Notes: generated by a model from the sequence alone, not told the origin. DNA of 59,426 nt from Saccharothrix coeruleofusca (GCF_014648515.1 NZ_BMRG01000003.1:491720-551145); one strand, 5' to 3'; positions 1 through 14,245 are shown, counted from the first letter of the stretch. Program-made: numbers and translations.

Positions 1-75
1 ACGCCCATGGGTGGGTGACGCTGAGGGTGGGCGTGGTGGTCCTGGGGGGTGTACTCGGGGGTCTGGAGGGAGGGG

Positions 76-756
76 TTAGTTGCGGTGGGGGAGTTGGCCC
101 AGTTCGGACAGGGGGGCGGGGACGGCGCGCAGGGCGCGCAGCAGGCCCGCCTCGCGGTGCAGCATCCGGCGCACCAGGCGCAGGCGGCGGGCCGGGTCGG
201 TCTCCTCCAGCAGGCGCTGCCGGTCCTCCAGGGTCAGCAGGCAGTCGTCCGCCAGGGCGTAGGCCAGGTCCTCGTAAGCGGTGTCGGGAGCGGGCGGGCT
301 CCAGTCGTCGCCCTCCCAGGCGGCTTCGCGGTAGCGGCCGTGCGCGGCTCGCGCGCTGTCGGCCAGCAGCGGCAGCACGTCGCGCACGGCGGCGGGCGAG
401 GCGCTGTCCGGCAGCCACTCCACCTCGCCGACCAGGTAGGGGGCGCTGTCCTCGGTCACCGACAGCAGGCGGAACCGGCGTCCGCCGAGGGTGGTCAGGT
501 CGAACCGGCCGTCGGGCAGCCTGCGCGCCTCCTCCAGCACCGCCGAGCAGCCGACCTCGTGCAGCGACTCGACGTTCTCCGCGCCGACCTCCCAGCCCTG
601 CCGGATGGCCACCACGCCGAAGCTGCGGTCGGGCACCGCCCCGGTCACCAGGTCCACGGTCAGCTGCCGGTAGCGCGGCTCGAACACGTGCAGTGGCAGC
701 GACGCCCCTGGAAGCAGCACGGTGCCCAACGGGAACAGGGGGAGCGTCGAGGTCAC
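76..756 (-). CDS. LON substrate-binding domain protein
   Basis: This 226-residue protein opens with LPLFPLGTVLLPG followed by LPLHVFEPRYRQL, the start of the LON (PUA-like) substrate-binding domain seen at the N-terminus of Lon protease. There is no AAA+ or protease domain, so it is a stand-alone LON-domain protein, probably cytoplasmic, of unknown substrate. Such proteins are common in actinobacteria and usually have no assigned function. It overlaps the end of the upstream nrtR-like gene by 4 bases, so the two are likely co-transcribed, but no functional link to NAD metabolism can be read from the sequence. The family call is secure and the role unknown. Confidence 0.85.
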   Translation of the reverse strand: MTSTLPLFPLGTVLLPGASLPLHVFEPRYRQLTVDLVTGAVPDRSFGVVAIRQGWEVGAENVESLHEVGCSAVLEEARRLPDGRFDLTTLGGRRFRLLSVTEDSAPYLVGEVEWLPDSASPAAVRDVLPLLADSARAAHGRYREAAWEGDDWSPPAPDTAYEDLAYALADDCLLTLEDRQRLLEETDPARRLRLVRRMLHREAGLLRALRAVPAPLSELGQLPHRN

Positions 757-1442
757 GGCACCACGCTACGACCTGTCGGCGGGCGCAGCACGGCGAACGG
801 ATCGGTGACCCGCATCCCCCTGGAGGCGAAGCGGAACAGCGCGGCGGGGCGGCCTCCCGCCGGGCCGGGCGGCGCGGTGTCGCCGGTGGGTTCGAGCAGG
901 CCGCGGCGGGACAGCACGCGCTGCAGGTTGGTCGCGGAGACCGGGTAGCCCAGCGCCGCGGAGTACAGCTCGCGCAGCGCCGAGATGGTGAACTGCGGCG
1001 GGGCCAGCGCGAAGCCGAGGTTGGTGTAGGACAGCTTGGACGCCAGCCTGCCGCGGGCTTTGTGGATGATCGCCTGGTGGTCGAAGGCGGTGGCGGGCAG
1101 CGCGTCCACCGGGTGCCACGCGGTGTCCGAGGGCACCACCGGATCGATGTCGGAGGGCACCAGGCCGAGGAAGGCGGTTGCCACCACGCGCATCCCCGGA
1201 ACCCGGCCGGGCGCGCTGAACACCGCCAGCTGCTCCACGTGGGACAGCTGGCGCACGTCGACCTTCTCGGCCAGCTGGCGGCGGATCGACGCCTCCACGT
1301 CCTCTTCGGCCCCCAGTCCGCCGCCGGGCAGTGACCAGCGGTGAGCGTGCGGTTCCCGGGCGCGCTGCCACAGCATGACCTGGAGTGATCCCGCCCTCAC
1401 CTGAAGCACTGCGGCCAACACCTCATGTCCCGCGAGGCCCAT
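753..1442 (-). CDS. nrtR: NrtR-type Nudix-related transcriptional regulator of NAD synthesis
   Basis: This 229-residue protein has an N-terminal Nudix fold and a C-terminal winged helix. Where the Nudix box needs RExxEExG, residues about 45-70 read RRQLAEKV after GGGLGAEED, so catalytic glutamates are partly lost. That fits NrtR proteins, which use the fold to bind ADP-ribose rather than hydrolyse it. The C-terminal part (KLSYTNLGFAL onward) matches the NrtR DNA-binding extension. It is divergent from nadABC, the usual NrtR target, with an inverted repeat in the intergenic region. I infer repression of nadABC relieved by an NAD-derived ligand. A housekeeping ADP-ribose hydrolase is the less likely alternative because of the degraded box. 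Confidence 0.85.
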   Translation of the reverse strand: MGLAGHEVLAAVLQVRAGSLQVMLWQRAREPHAHRWSLPGGGLGAEEDVEASIRRQLAEKVDVRQLSHVEQLAVFSAPGRVPGMRVVATAFLGLVPSDIDPVVPSDTAWHPVDALPATAFDHQAIIHKARGRLASKLSYTNLGFALAPPQFTISALRELYSAALGYPVSATNLQRVLSRRGLLEPTGDTAPPGPAGGRPAALFRFASRGMRVTDPFAVLRPPTGRSVVP

Positions 1443-1462
1443 TGGCTGATACTATCGGCCAC

Positions 1463-1485
1463 GTTTTCGACCCTTAGGCGAAAAC
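1463..1485. promoter_or_regulatory. inverted repeat, candidate NrtR operator
   Basis: Perfect 7-base arms GTTTTCG and CGAAAAC are separated by 9 bases, in the 69-base gap between divergent nrtR and nadA. A TACTAT box lies just upstream at 1450-1455. The position suits an operator controlling both directions. Assignment to NrtR is inferred from the neighbours. Confidence 0.55.
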
Positions 1486-1511
1486 TGGTGAGGACCTGAG
1501 GAGGACCACTG

Positions 1512-2531
1512 ATGGTCGCTACCGCCTACCTGGAGCGAGCCTCGGACGGCGCGTACGACGGCATCGCGCCGGACGCGGACTGGCGCGACGAGGTGCTGGA
1601 CCTGGCGCGGAAGCGGGACGCGGTGATCCTCGCGCACAACTACCAGTTGCCCGAGATCCAGGACATCGCGCATCACACCGGGGACTCGTTGGCGTTGAGC
1701 CGCATCGCGGCGGCCAGTGACGCCTCGACGATCGTGTTCTGCGGTGTGCACTTCATGGCCGAGACGGCGAAGATCCTGGCGCCGCACAAGACCGTGCTGA
1801 TCCCGGACGAGCGCGCGGGGTGCTCGTTGGCCGATTCGATCACGGCCGCGCAGCTGCGCGAGTGGAAGGCCGAGCACCCCGGCGCGGTGGTGGTGTCCTA
1901 CGTGAACACCACGGCGGAGGTGAAGGCGGAGACCGACATCTGCTGCACCTCGTCCAACGCGGTGGACGTGGTGGCCTCGATCCCGGCCGACCGGGAGGTG
2001 CTGTTCTGCCCGGACCAGTTCCTGGGCGCGCACGTCAAGCGCGAGACCGGGCGGGAGAACCTGCACATCTGGGCGGGGGAGTGCCACGTGCACGCGGGCA
2101 TCAACGGCCCCGAGTTGGCGGAGCGCGCGGCGGCCGACCCGGAGGCGGACCTGTTCATCCACCCCGAGTGCGGGTGCGCGACCTCGGCGCTGTACCTGGC
2201 GGGCGAGGGCACCGTCCCGGCGGAGAAGGTCAAGATCCTGTCCACCGGTGACATGGTCGCGCAGGCCAGGGCGACCAAGGCGAAGTCGGTGCTGGTGGCC
2301 ACCGAGGTCGGGATGCTGCACCAGCTGCGCAAGGCCGCGCCGGGCATCGACTTCCGCGCGGTCAACGACCGGGCGTCCTGCCGCTACATGAAGATGATCA
2401 CCCCGGCCGCCCTGCTGCGCTGCCTGCGCGAGGGCAAGGACGAGGTGCACGTGGACCTGGAGACCGCCACGCGGGCGCAGGGCGCGGTGCAGCGCATGAT
2501 CGAGATCGGCCAGCCCGGCGGCGGCGAGTGA
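1512..2531 (+). CDS. nadA: quinolinate synthase
   Basis: The 339-residue protein condenses iminoaspartate with dihydroxyacetone phosphate to quinolinate, the second step of de novo NAD synthesis. It has the family's [20 protein letters not shown] segment (residues 41-60) and the three cysteines expected to hold the 4Fe-4S cluster: Cys77 in VFCGVHF, one in [12 protein letters not shown] and one in RASCRYMKM. The ATG is preceded by a good GAGGAGG ribosome site at about 1498. It overlaps nadB by 4 bases, giving a nadA-nadB-nadC operon. Confidence 0.97.
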   Translation: MVATAYLERASDGAYDGIAPDADWRDEVLDLARKRDAVILAHNYQLPEIQDIAHHTGDSLALSRIAAASDASTIVFCGVHFMAETAKILAPHKTVLIPDERAGCSLADSITAAQLREWKAEHPGAVVVSYVNTTAEVKAETDICCTSSNAVDVVASIPADREVLFCPDQFLGAHVKRETGRENLHIWAGECHVHAGINGPELAERAAADPEADLFIHPECGCATSALYLAGEGTVPAEKVKILSTGDMVAQARATKAKSVLVATEVGMLHQLRKAAPGIDFRAVNDRASCRYMKMITPAALLRCLREGKDEVHVDLETATRAQGAVQRMIEIGQPGGGE

Positions 2532-4150
2532 GCACGCCCCTGTGGGAGGCCCGCGCCGACCTGGTGGTGGTCGGCACGGGCGTGGCGGGGCTGACGGCGG
2601 CGCTGCGCGCGCGGGAACTGGGCCTGCGGGTCCTGGTGGTGACCAAGGCCGCGATCGGCGACGGCAACACCCGGTGGGCGCAGGGCGGCGTCGCGGTGGT
2701 GCTGCCCGGCGAGCACGACGCGGGCGACTCGGTGGAGGCGCACGTCCGGGACACCCTCGTCGCGGGCGCGGGCCTGTGCGACGAGGACGCCGTGGCGGCG
2801 ATCATCGCGGGTGGACCGGAGGCGGTGCGCAGGCTGCGCGAACGCGGCGCGGTGTTCGACCCGGCCCCCGGCGGTGGCCTGGCGCGCACCCGCGAAGGCG
2901 GGCACAGCGCGTTCCGCGTGGTGCACGCGGGCGGTGACGCCACCGGCGCCGAGGTCGAGCGGGCGCTGGTCGCGGCCGCTTCGGACAGCCGCGTCCCGGT
3001 GCTGGAGGGGCACATCGCGGTCGACGCGGTGCGCACCCCGCTGGGCGCGGTGTGCGGCCTGCTGGTGCTGGACGGCAACGGCGTGCCGGGGGTGCTCGGC
3101 GCGTCCGCGGTGCTGCTGGCCAGCGGCGGCCTCGGGCAGCTCTACCAGGCCACGTCCAACCCGGAGGTGGCCACCGGCGACGGGCTGGCGCTGGCGCTGC
3201 GGGCGGGCGCGGCGGCGGCGGACGTGGAGTTCGTCCAGTTCCACCCCACCGTGCTCTACACCGGGCGCGGCGCGCGCGGCCGGTGCCCGCTGGTCACCGA
3301 GGCGGTGCGCGGCGAGGGCGCCGTGCTGGTCGACGCGACCGGCGCGCGGGTGATGCGCGGCGTGCACCCGCTGGAGGACCTGGCCCCCCGCGACGTGGTC
3401 TCGGCGGCCATCACCCGGCACCTGGCGGATGCCCCCGGCGGTGTCGACGACCACGTCTTCCTCGACGCCACCGGCATCCCCGACCTCGCCACGCGGTTCC
3501 CGACCGTGCACGCGGCCTGCCTCGCGGCGGGCGTTGACCCGTCGGCGCAGCCGATCCCGGTCGCCCCGGCGGCGCACTTCGCCTGCGGCGGCGTGGTGTC
3601 CGATGTGGACGGTCGTACCGGGGTGACCGGCCTGTACGCGGCGGGCGAGGTGGCCCGGACCGGGCTGCACGGCGCGAACCGGTTGGCGTCCAACAGCTTG
3701 CTCGAAGGGCTGGTGGTCGGCACCCGCACCGCCGAGGCGGTCGCGGCCGACCTGGCGATGGGCGTGCTGGCGCGCGGCGGCGGCTGCGCCTCCGCGGCGC
3801 TGCCGGTGGCCCCGGTGGCCGACCGCGACTCGCTGCAGCGGGTGATGAGCCGGTACGCGGCGATCGGCCGCGACGCCGAGGGCCTGGCCGTGGTCGGCTC
3901 GGTGCTCGACCTGTCCACCGCGGACCGCGTGCTGGACACCAGGCAGCTGGTGGAGGACGCGGCGCTCACGGTGGCCGCGCGGGCGCTGATCGCGGCGGCG
4001 GCCGAGCGCACCGAGTCGCGCGGCTGCCACGTGCGCACCGACTTCACCGAGCGGGACGACGCCAACTGGCGGCGCAGCCAGGTCGTCCGGCTCACCCCGA
4101 CCGGCCAGCCGGTGCTGGCCGACCCGATCGCGGCGAGGGGAGCGGCATGA
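2528..4150 (+). CDS. nadB: L-aspartate oxidase
   Basis: This 540-residue FAD enzyme oxidises L-aspartate to iminoaspartate, the NadA substrate. The N-terminal dinucleotide fold [15 protein letters not shown], the [11 protein letters not shown] segment and the FHPTVLY and [18 protein letters not shown] stretches are typical of the fumarate reductase/aspartate oxidase family. The order next to nadA and nadC makes NadB, rather than a succinate dehydrogenase flavoprotein, the clear choice. It starts at GTG inside the nadA stop region (GTGA overlap) and overlaps nadC by 4 bases, consistent with translational coupling. Confidence 0.96.
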   Translation: MSTPLWEARADLVVVGTGVAGLTAALRARELGLRVLVVTKAAIGDGNTRWAQGGVAVVLPGEHDAGDSVEAHVRDTLVAGAGLCDEDAVAAIIAGGPEAVRRLRERGAVFDPAPGGGLARTREGGHSAFRVVHAGGDATGAEVERALVAAASDSRVPVLEGHIAVDAVRTPLGAVCGLLVLDGNGVPGVLGASAVLLASGGLGQLYQATSNPEVATGDGLALALRAGAAAADVEFVQFHPTVLYTGRGARGRCPLVTEAVRGEGAVLVDATGARVMRGVHPLEDLAPRDVVSAAITRHLADAPGGVDDHVFLDATGIPDLATRFPTVHAACLAAGVDPSAQPIPVAPAAHFACGGVVSDVDGRTGVTGLYAAGEVARTGLHGANRLASNSLLEGLVVGTRTAEAVAADLAMGVLARGGGCASAALPVAPVADRDSLQRVMSRYAAIGRDAEGLAVVGSVLDLSTADRVLDTRQLVEDAALTVAARALIAAAAERTESRGCHVRTDFTERDDANWRRSQVVRLTPTGQPVLADPIAARGAA

Positions 4151-4983
4151 GCGGGCTGGACCTGGACGACGTGCGGCGGGTGGTCGCCACCGCGCTGGAG
4201 GAGGACCTGCGCTACGGGCCGGACGCGACCACCGAGGCGACCGTGCCCGCCGACGCGGTGGCCGTGGCGGAGCTGACACCCCGCGCGGCGGGCGTGCTGG
4301 CGGGCGTCCCGGTGGCGCTGGCGGTGTTCGAGGCGGTGCTGGACGAGTTCGAGGTGCTCGCCCGCCGCGAGGACGGCGACAAGGCGGTGCCCGGCGAACC
4401 CGCGCTGGTGCTGCGCGGGCCGGTGCGCGGCCTGCTCACCGCCGAGCGGACCGCGTTGAACCTGCTGTGCCACCTGTCCGGCGTGGCCACCACCACGGCG
4501 GCCTGGGTCGCCGAGGTGGCGGGCACCGGCGCGGCGGTGCGGGACTCCCGCAAGACCCTGCCGGGGCTGCGGCTGCTGGAGAAGTACGCGGTGCGCTGCG
4601 GCGGCGGCGTCAACCACCGGCTCGGTCTGGGCGACGCGGTGCTCATCAAGGACAACCACGTCCAGGCGGCGGGCTCGGTCCGCGCGGCCATGGCTGCGGT
4701 CCGGGCGCACGCGCCGCACCTGCCGTGCGAGGTCGAGGTGGACTCGCTGGAGCAGCTCGACGAGGCCGTCGCCGAGGGCGCGGAGCTGGTGCTGCTGGAC
4801 AACTTCACCGTCGAGCAGTGCGCCGAGGCCGTGCGGCGGGCCGGTGGCGTGCGGCTGGAGGCGTCCGGCGGGCTGCGGCTGGAGGTGGCGCGGGCCTACG
4901 CCGAGACCGGCGTGGACTACCTGGCCGTCGGCGGGCTGACCCACTCGTCCCCGGCCCTGGACCTGGGCATGGACCTGCGCTGA
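4147..4983 (+). CDS. nadC: nicotinate-nucleotide pyrophosphorylase (quinolinate phosphoribosyltransferase)
   Basis: The 278-residue enzyme converts quinolinate and PRPP to nicotinate mononucleotide, completing the de novo branch of NAD synthesis. Family marks are EDLRYGPDATTEATV near the N-terminus, RDSRKTLPGLRLLEKYAV around residues 130-150, GGGVNHRLGLGDAVLIKDNH and a C-terminal LEASGGL segment. It is the last gene of the nadABC operon and overlaps nadB by ATGA. It converges on the amidase gene at 5006 with only 22 bases between them. Confidence 0.97.
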   Translation: MSGLDLDDVRRVVATALEEDLRYGPDATTEATVPADAVAVAELTPRAAGVLAGVPVALAVFEAVLDEFEVLARREDGDKAVPGEPALVLRGPVRGLLTAERTALNLLCHLSGVATTTAAWVAEVAGTGAAVRDSRKTLPGLRLLEKYAVRCGGGVNHRLGLGDAVLIKDNHVQAAGSVRAAMAAVRAHAPHLPCEVEVDSLEQLDEAVAEGAELVLLDNFTVEQCAEAVRRAGGVRLEASGGLRLEVARAYAETGVDYLAVGGLTHSSPALDLGMDLR

Positions 4984-5005
4984 ACCCGGCCCGGCGCGCG
5001 CGGGG

Positions 5006-5791
5006 TCAGAGACGGCGGTTGGCCAGGACGGGGAGGGTGCGGCGGACCTCGGCCACCGAGGCGGGGTCGAAGTCGACGTTCAGCACGCCCGGCTCGGCCC
5101 CGAGCCGGGCGTGCACCTCGCCCAGCGGCGTCACCACGGCGCTGCGGCCGATGCCCGTCGGCGCGCTGCCCAGGTCCTCGCCGGGGTCGGCCTGCGCGCA
5201 CGCCAGCACCCACGAGGTGCTGTCCAGCGCCCGCGCCCGCACCAGCAGCTCCCACTGCTCCCGCTTGCCCGGCCCGGCGCCCCACGACGCGGCCAGCACC
5301 ACCGCCGCCGCACCCCGGTCCGCCAGCGCCCGGAACAGCTCCGGGAACCGCACGTCGTAGCAGGTCGCCAGGCCCAGCGACACGCCGTCCACCTCGACCA
5401 CCACGGGCTCGGCCCCCGGCGCGACGGTCCGCGACTCGGCGAAGCCGAAGGCGTCGAACAGGTGGATCTTGTCGTAGCCCACGTGCGTCCCGCCGCCGGT
5501 GACCAGCAGCGTGTTCGCCACCCGGCCGTCCGGTGACGGCGTGAACATCCCCGCGACCACCACCACGCCGTGCTCGTCGGCCACCGCGCGCACCCCGGCC
5601 GCCCACGGCCCGTCCAGCGGCTCGGCGACCGGTTTCAGCGGCACCCCGAACCGGCACATCGTCGCCTCGGGGAACACCACCAGGCGCGCACCGCCCGCCG
5701 CCGCGGCGGCCACGTGCGAGCGCACCAGGTCGAGGTTGGCCGCCGGGTCGGTGGTCGAGCTGATCTGGCAGAGCGCGACACGCATGCGCAC
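5006..5791 (-). CDS. carbon-nitrogen hydrolase (nitrilase superfamily)
   Basis: This 261-residue protein has the Glu-Lys-Cys catalytic triad of the nitrilase superfamily: Glu42 in VFPEAT, Lys108 in GYDKIHLFD and Cys144 in ATCYDVRFPE. The KIHLFD and CYDVRFPELFRAL motifs resemble the Nit1/NitFhit branch, which includes deaminated glutathione amidases that repair a transamination by-product of glutathione. Actinomycetes make mycothiol instead of glutathione, so the natural substrate is uncertain and omega-amidase activity is another option. It is probably cytoplasmic. It is divergent from a lipoprotein gene, with almost no space for separate promoters (10-22 bases). Confidence 0.88.
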   Translation of the reverse strand: MRMRVALCQISSTTDPAANLDLVRSHVAAAAAGGARLVVFPEATMCRFGVPLKPVAEPLDGPWAAGVRAVADEHGVVVVAGMFTPSPDGRVANTLLVTGGGTHVGYDKIHLFDAFGFAESRTVAPGAEPVVVEVDGVSLGLATCYDVRFPELFRALADRGAAAVVLAASWGAGPGKREQWELLVRARALDSTSWVLACAQADPGEDLGSAPTGIGRSAVVTPLGEVHARLGAEPGVLNVDFDPASVAEVRRTLPVLANRRL

Positions 5792-5813
5792 ACTCTAGGT
5801 AGTGTCGGGTCCC

Positions 5814-7361
5814 GTGCGCTCCCTCCTGCCCCCGTTCGCCCTGGCCGCCCTGCTCGTCGCGGCGGGGTGCACCGGGTCGCCGCCCCCCAACGCCGAGGGC
5901 AACGCGGACGGCAGCTCGATCGTGCTGGCCGACGCCGAGGAACCGCGCACGCTGAACCCGCTGCTGGGCTACGGCCGCGACGGCTTCTCCAAGATCTACG
6001 ACGGCCTGGTCGAGCACCGCGCGGACCGCTCACTGCAGCCCCGGCTGGCCACCGAGCTGCCCGAGCCCGCCCCGGACGGGCTGTCCTGGACCGTGCGGCT
6101 GCGCGACGACGTGAAGTTCACCGACGGCAGCGCCTTCGGCCCCGAGGACGTGGTGGCCACCTACCGGGCCCTGCTCGACCCGGCCAAGGGGGCCACCGAG
6201 CGCGCCGCCTTCGCCGGGCTGACCGGCGTGGAGCAGCTGGACACCCGCACCGTCCGCTTCACCCTGGACAAGCCGTGGGCGGCCTTCCCGCACCTGCTCG
6301 TGCTGGGCGTGCTGCCCAGCGAGGTGCTGGGCGCGCCGCTGGCCGAGGTGCCGCCGATCGGCACCGGCCCGTACAAGCTGCAGGACTGGCGCAAGGGCGA
6401 GCGGATGGTGCTGGAGGCCAACCCGGCCCACTTCGGCGGCGAGCCGAAGATCCGCAAGCTGACCGTGGTGTTCGTGCCCGACGACAACACCCGCGCGCAG
6501 CGGATGCAGGCGGGCGACTTCGACGGCGCGGTGCTGCCGCCCCGGCTGGCGCAGTCCTTCGCGGGCGCGGGCGGGATGCGCGTGATCACCCACCGCAGCG
6601 CCGACCTGCGCGCGGTCACCATGCCCGCGTCCGGCCAGGTGACCGGCGACCCGGCGATCCGGCTCGCGCTCAACCACGCGCTGGACCGCGCGGGCCTGGT
6701 GGAGAACCTGCTGGGCGGCAAGGGCAGCCCGGCCGGCACGCCGATCCCGGACGCGATGCCCGAGTTCGTCGACCCCGAGGCGTCGCTGCGCCACGACGAG
6801 GCGCACGCCGAGCACGTGCTGGAGCAGGCGGGCTGGGCCCGAGGCGCGGACGGGACGCGCTCGCGCGACGGCGTGCCCGCCCGGTTCACCCTGATGTACC
6901 CGACCGGCGACGTGGTGCGCACCGACCTGGCCACCGCGTTCGTCGCCGAGGCCAAGGCGGTCGGGATCGACGTGCAGCTGGCGGGGCTGAGCTGGGAGGC
7001 CATCGAGCCCAGGCTGGGCCAGGACGCGCTGCTGCACGGCGGCGGCACCCCGGTCGACCCGGACCTGAGCGCCTACCGGGCGCTGCACTCGGGCAACCCG
7101 TGGGGCTACTCCGACGCGGCCGTGGACGCGGCGCTGGACGCGGGCCGCACCCTGCTGGACCCGGCCCAGCGGGCGGCGGCGTACAAGCAGTTCCAGCGCG
7201 CCTACGCGGCCAACCCCGGCATGGTCGTGCTGGCCGCGGTGCAGCACACCTACGTGGTGCGGGACAACTGGAACGGCTACCAGGAGGTCGTCGACCCGCA
7301 CGGGCACGGCGCCCTGTCGTGGGGGCCGTGGTGGAACCTGGAGAAGTGGACGCCGAAGTAG
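5814..7361 (+). CDS. ABC transporter substrate-binding lipoprotein, oligopeptide/nickel type (family 5)
   Basis: The product is 515 residues from this start. It has a short basic N-terminus, a hydrophobic stretch and the lipobox LVAAGC with the lipidated Cys at position 19, so it is a surface lipoprotein. The mature part shows SBP family 5 features: EEPRTLNPLLGYG, LPEPAPDGLSWTVRLRDDVKFTDG and IGTGPYKLQDW. These proteins bind peptides, nickel or similar solutes for ABC import. No permease or ATPase gene lies nearby, so it is an orphan binding protein here. An in-frame GTG at 5802 is possible. I prefer 5814 because a TAGTGT box at 5800-5805 sits 8 bases before it, the spacing seen for many genes in this window. 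Confidence 0.9.
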   Translation: MRSLLPPFALAALLVAAGCTGSPPPNAEGNADGSSIVLADAEEPRTLNPLLGYGRDGFSKIYDGLVEHRADRSLQPRLATELPEPAPDGLSWTVRLRDDVKFTDGSAFGPEDVVATYRALLDPAKGATERAAFAGLTGVEQLDTRTVRFTLDKPWAAFPHLLVLGVLPSEVLGAPLAEVPPIGTGPYKLQDWRKGERMVLEANPAHFGGEPKIRKLTVVFVPDDNTRAQRMQAGDFDGAVLPPRLAQSFAGAGGMRVITHRSADLRAVTMPASGQVTGDPAIRLALNHALDRAGLVENLLGGKGSPAGTPIPDAMPEFVDPEASLRHDEAHAEHVLEQAGWARGADGTRSRDGVPARFTLMYPTGDVVRTDLATAFVAEAKAVGIDVQLAGLSWEAIEPRLGQDALLHGGGTPVDPDLSAYRALHSGNPWGYSDAAVDAALDAGRTLLDPAQRAAAYKQFQRAYAANPGMVVLAAVQHTYVVRDNWNGYQEVVDPHGHGALSWGPWWNLEKWTPK

Positions 7362-7371
7362 TGGAGGCGCG

Positions 7372-8527
7372 TTGATCGACCTGGACAAGGTGCGGGCGGA
7401 CACCCCGGCGGCGGCTAGCGGCGTGTTCCTGGACTCGGCGGGCTCCTCGCTGCCGCCGAGGCAGGTGCTCGATGAGGTCGTCGGCCACCTGCGGCGCGAG
7501 GCCGAGATCGGCGGCTACCTCGCCGCCCGCGAGCGGGCCGAGGACCTGGAAGCCGGTTACGGCGTGTTCGCCGAGCTGCTGGGCGCCGAGCCGGACGAGA
7601 TCGCGTTCACCGACAGCGCCACTCGCTCCTGGCTGGCCGCGTTCGACGCGGTGCCGCTGGGGCGCGGCGACCGCGTCCTGATCACCGAGGTCGAGTACGC
7701 GGGCAACGCGGTGCCCATCCTGCACCGCGCCCGTGAGGTCGGCGCGTCGGTGGAGGTCGTGCCGTCCGACGCGGCCGGGCAGGTGGACGTGGCCGCGCTG
7801 CGCGAGCTGCTCGACGAGCGGGTGCGGCTGGTCTCGCTGGTGCACGTGCCGACCAACAGCGGCCTGGTCAACCCGGTCCGAGAGGTGGTCGACGCCGCGC
7901 ACGAGGCGGGCGCGCTGGTGCTGCTGGACGCCTGCCAGTCGATGGGCCAGCTGCCGGTGCGGGCCGACGAGCTGGGCGCGGACCTGATCTCCGGGACCGG
8001 CCGCAAGTGGCTGCGCGGTCCCCGAGGCACGGGGGTGCTGGTGGTGCGCCGGTCGGCGGCGCACCGGCTGCGACCCCGGCTGGTGGACCTGCACAGCGGC
8101 TCGTGGGTGGGGCCGAACGAGATCGAGCTGCGCGAGGACGCGCGCGTGTTCGAGCTGTGGGAGACCAGCATCGCCGACCGGCTGGGGCTGATCGCCGCCG
8201 CCCGGTACGCGCTGGAGCTGGGCGTGGCGGCCATCGCCGCCGAGGTCGCCGACCGCGCCCGGCGGCTGCGCGAGGGGCTGTCGGCGCTGCCCGGCGTCAC
8301 CGTCCGCGACATCGGCGAGCGGCAGTCGGGCATCGTCACCTTCACCGTCGACGGGCTGCCCGCCGACCTGGTGCGCGACCGGCTGGCCGCCGAGGGCGTC
8401 ACGGTCACGTCCACCTACGCCTCGTCCGCGGTGCTGGACATGGCCCGGCGCGGGCTCGACGAGGTGGTGCGGGCCTCGCCGCACTACTTCATCGAGCCCG
8501 CGCAGGTGGAGCGGGCCGTGGAGGTCG

Positions 8528-8547
<20 letters not shown>
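7372..8547 (+). CDS. class V aminotransferase-fold PLP enzyme
   Basis: The 391-residue protein is a fold-type I PLP enzyme of the class V aminotransferase group (isopenicillin epimerase, cysteine desulfurase and ergothioneine lyase relatives). Asp186 in LVLLDACQS should bind the pyridine nitrogen, and Lys212 in [15 protein letters not shown] should hold PLP. An N-terminal [11 protein letters not shown] segment is typical of EgtE-like and epimerase-like members. No other ergothioneine genes are nearby, so the reaction is open. It starts at TTG after a GTGGAGGCGC ribosome site and follows the lipoprotein gene by 10 bases. Its last 20 bases overlap the convergent carboxypeptidase gene. Confidence 0.85.
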
Positions 8548-13004
<4,457 letters not shown>

Positions 13005-13005
<1 letters not shown>

Positions 13006-13160
13006 TGCCCAAGGAGTACGTGGTCATCGGGCTGCTCGCGCTCGCGGGCTTCCTGATCGGCGGGGTCTACAGCACGTGGAGGACGGCCAGGGGGCTCTCG
13101 GTCGTCCTCGGCGTGCTGACCCTGCTGGCCATCGGTGGCGCGATCGCCTGGTTGCAGTAG
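13005..13160 (+). CDS. small two-helix membrane protein of the his cluster
   Basis: This 51-residue protein is predicted to have two transmembrane helices (about residues 6-21 and 33-49), separated by a short basic loop, STWRTARG. Its ATG overlaps the hisB stop as TGATG, so it is the fourth gene of hisDCB and translationally coupled. A small membrane gene after hisB is familiar in actinomycete histidine clusters, but its function is unknown. It is too short for routine gene calling. Support comes from the tight overlap and the clean hydrophobic pattern. Confidence 0.75.
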
Positions 13161-13195
13161 TCCCAGCGCAGTAGACCCCTGCGTATCGTTGGGGC

Positions 13196-13756
13196 ATGAC
13201 GACCCGTGAACGCGCGGACGCGGCGCGCAACCGGGCGAAGGTGCTCGCCGCCGCGGAGGTGTTGTTCGCCAGGGGCAATGCGCTGGCGGTCACCATGGAG
13301 GACATCGCGCGGGAGGCGGGCGTGGGCCGGGCCACGCTCTACCGCCGCTACCCCGACACCACCTCCGTGGCGCAGGCGTTGCTGGACACCCACGAGGGCG
13401 AGCTGAAGGAGCGCATCCTGCGCGGCGCCCCGCCGCTGGGGCCCGGCGCCCCGCCGCCGGACCGGCTGGCGGCGTTCTACCGGGCGATGGTGGAGCTGCT
13501 GGAGCGGCACCTGCACCTGGTGCTGGGCGCGGAGACCGGGCGGACCCGGTTCCGCGCGGGCGGTTACGCCTTCTGGCGCAGGCACGTGGAGGTGCTGCTG
13601 GAGGCTTCGGGGGTGGCCGCGCCCTCGGCGGTGGTGGACCCGCTGATCGCGCCGCTGGCCCCGGAGGTCTACGAGTACCAGCGCAAGGTGCGCGGCCTGG
13701 CGGCGGAGGAGGTGGCGGGCGCCCTCACCTGGCTGGCGCACCGGGTCCTGGGCTGA
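13196..13756 (+). CDS. TetR family transcriptional regulator
   Basis: The 186-residue protein has an N-terminal helix-turn-helix, TMEDIAREAGVGRATLYRRY (residues about 34-53), and a ligand-binding domain of no obvious subfamily. It lies directly after the his cluster with 35 bases between. A TATCGT box at 13184-13189 ends 6 bases before the ATG, suggesting its own leaderless promoter. It converges on soxR with 6 bases between the ends. The target is not evident. Confidence 0.9.
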   Translation: MTTRERADAARNRAKVLAAAEVLFARGNALAVTMEDIAREAGVGRATLYRRYPDTTSVAQALLDTHEGELKERILRGAPPLGPGAPPPDRLAAFYRAMVELLERHLHLVLGAETGRTRFRAGGYAFWRRHVEVLLEASGVAAPSAVVDPLIAPLAPEVYEYQRKVRGLAAEEVAGALTWLAHRVLG

Positions 13757-13762
13757 GGGGCT

Positions 13763-14224
13763 TCACGTCCCCCCTTCGACGGCGGGTTTGAGCTTGGGCG
13801 CGCCGGGCCCGTCGGCGGCCTGCTGGTCGTCGAGGTTGTGCAGCAGGCAGCTGCGCAGCGACAGGCAGCCGCAGCCGATGCAGGAGGTGAGCCGGTCCCG
13901 CAACCTGTGCAGCGCGTCGATGCGCGCGTCCAGCTCGGCCTGCCAGCTCTGCGAGAGCCTGCTCCAGTCCGCCTTGGTGGGCGTGCGGTTGTCCGGCAGG
14001 GTGGCCAGCGCGGCGTGCACGTCCTCCAGGCTCAGGCCGACCCGCTGCGCGGTGCGGATGAACGCCAGCCTGCGCAGCACGTGCCGGGGGTAGCGGCGCT
14101 GGTTGCCCGCGGTCCGCTCGGAGGCGATGAGCCCGCGCTCCTCGTAGAACCGCAGGGCGGTGTGCGGCACCCCGCTGCGCTCGGCGACCTGTCCGATGGT
14201 CAACATCTCCGGCAGCTTGCTCAC
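13763..14224 (-). CDS. soxR: SoxR redox-sensing MerR-family regulator
   Basis: The 153-residue protein has a MerR helix-turn-helix (MLTIGQVAERSGVPHTALRF), a dimerisation helix and four cysteines, Cys115, Cys118, Cys120 and Cys126, in the C-x2-C-x-C-x5-C pattern that binds the [2Fe-2S] sensor cluster of SoxR. In actinomycetes SoxR usually responds to redox-active compounds rather than superoxide alone. I chose GTG at 14224; an ATG six residues further in is possible. It is divergent from a split transketolase, with a sox-box-like palindrome between them. Confidence 0.95.
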   Translation of the reverse strand: MSKLPEMLTIGQVAERSGVPHTALRFYEERGLIASERTAGNQRRYPRHVLRRLAFIRTAQRVGLSLEDVHAALATLPDNRTPTKADWSRLSQSWQAELDARIDALHRLRDRLTSCIGCGCLSLRSCLLHNLDDQQAADGPGAPKLKPAVEGGT

Positions 14225-14245
14225 CCGGCCGAGCCTAGCGCTTGA

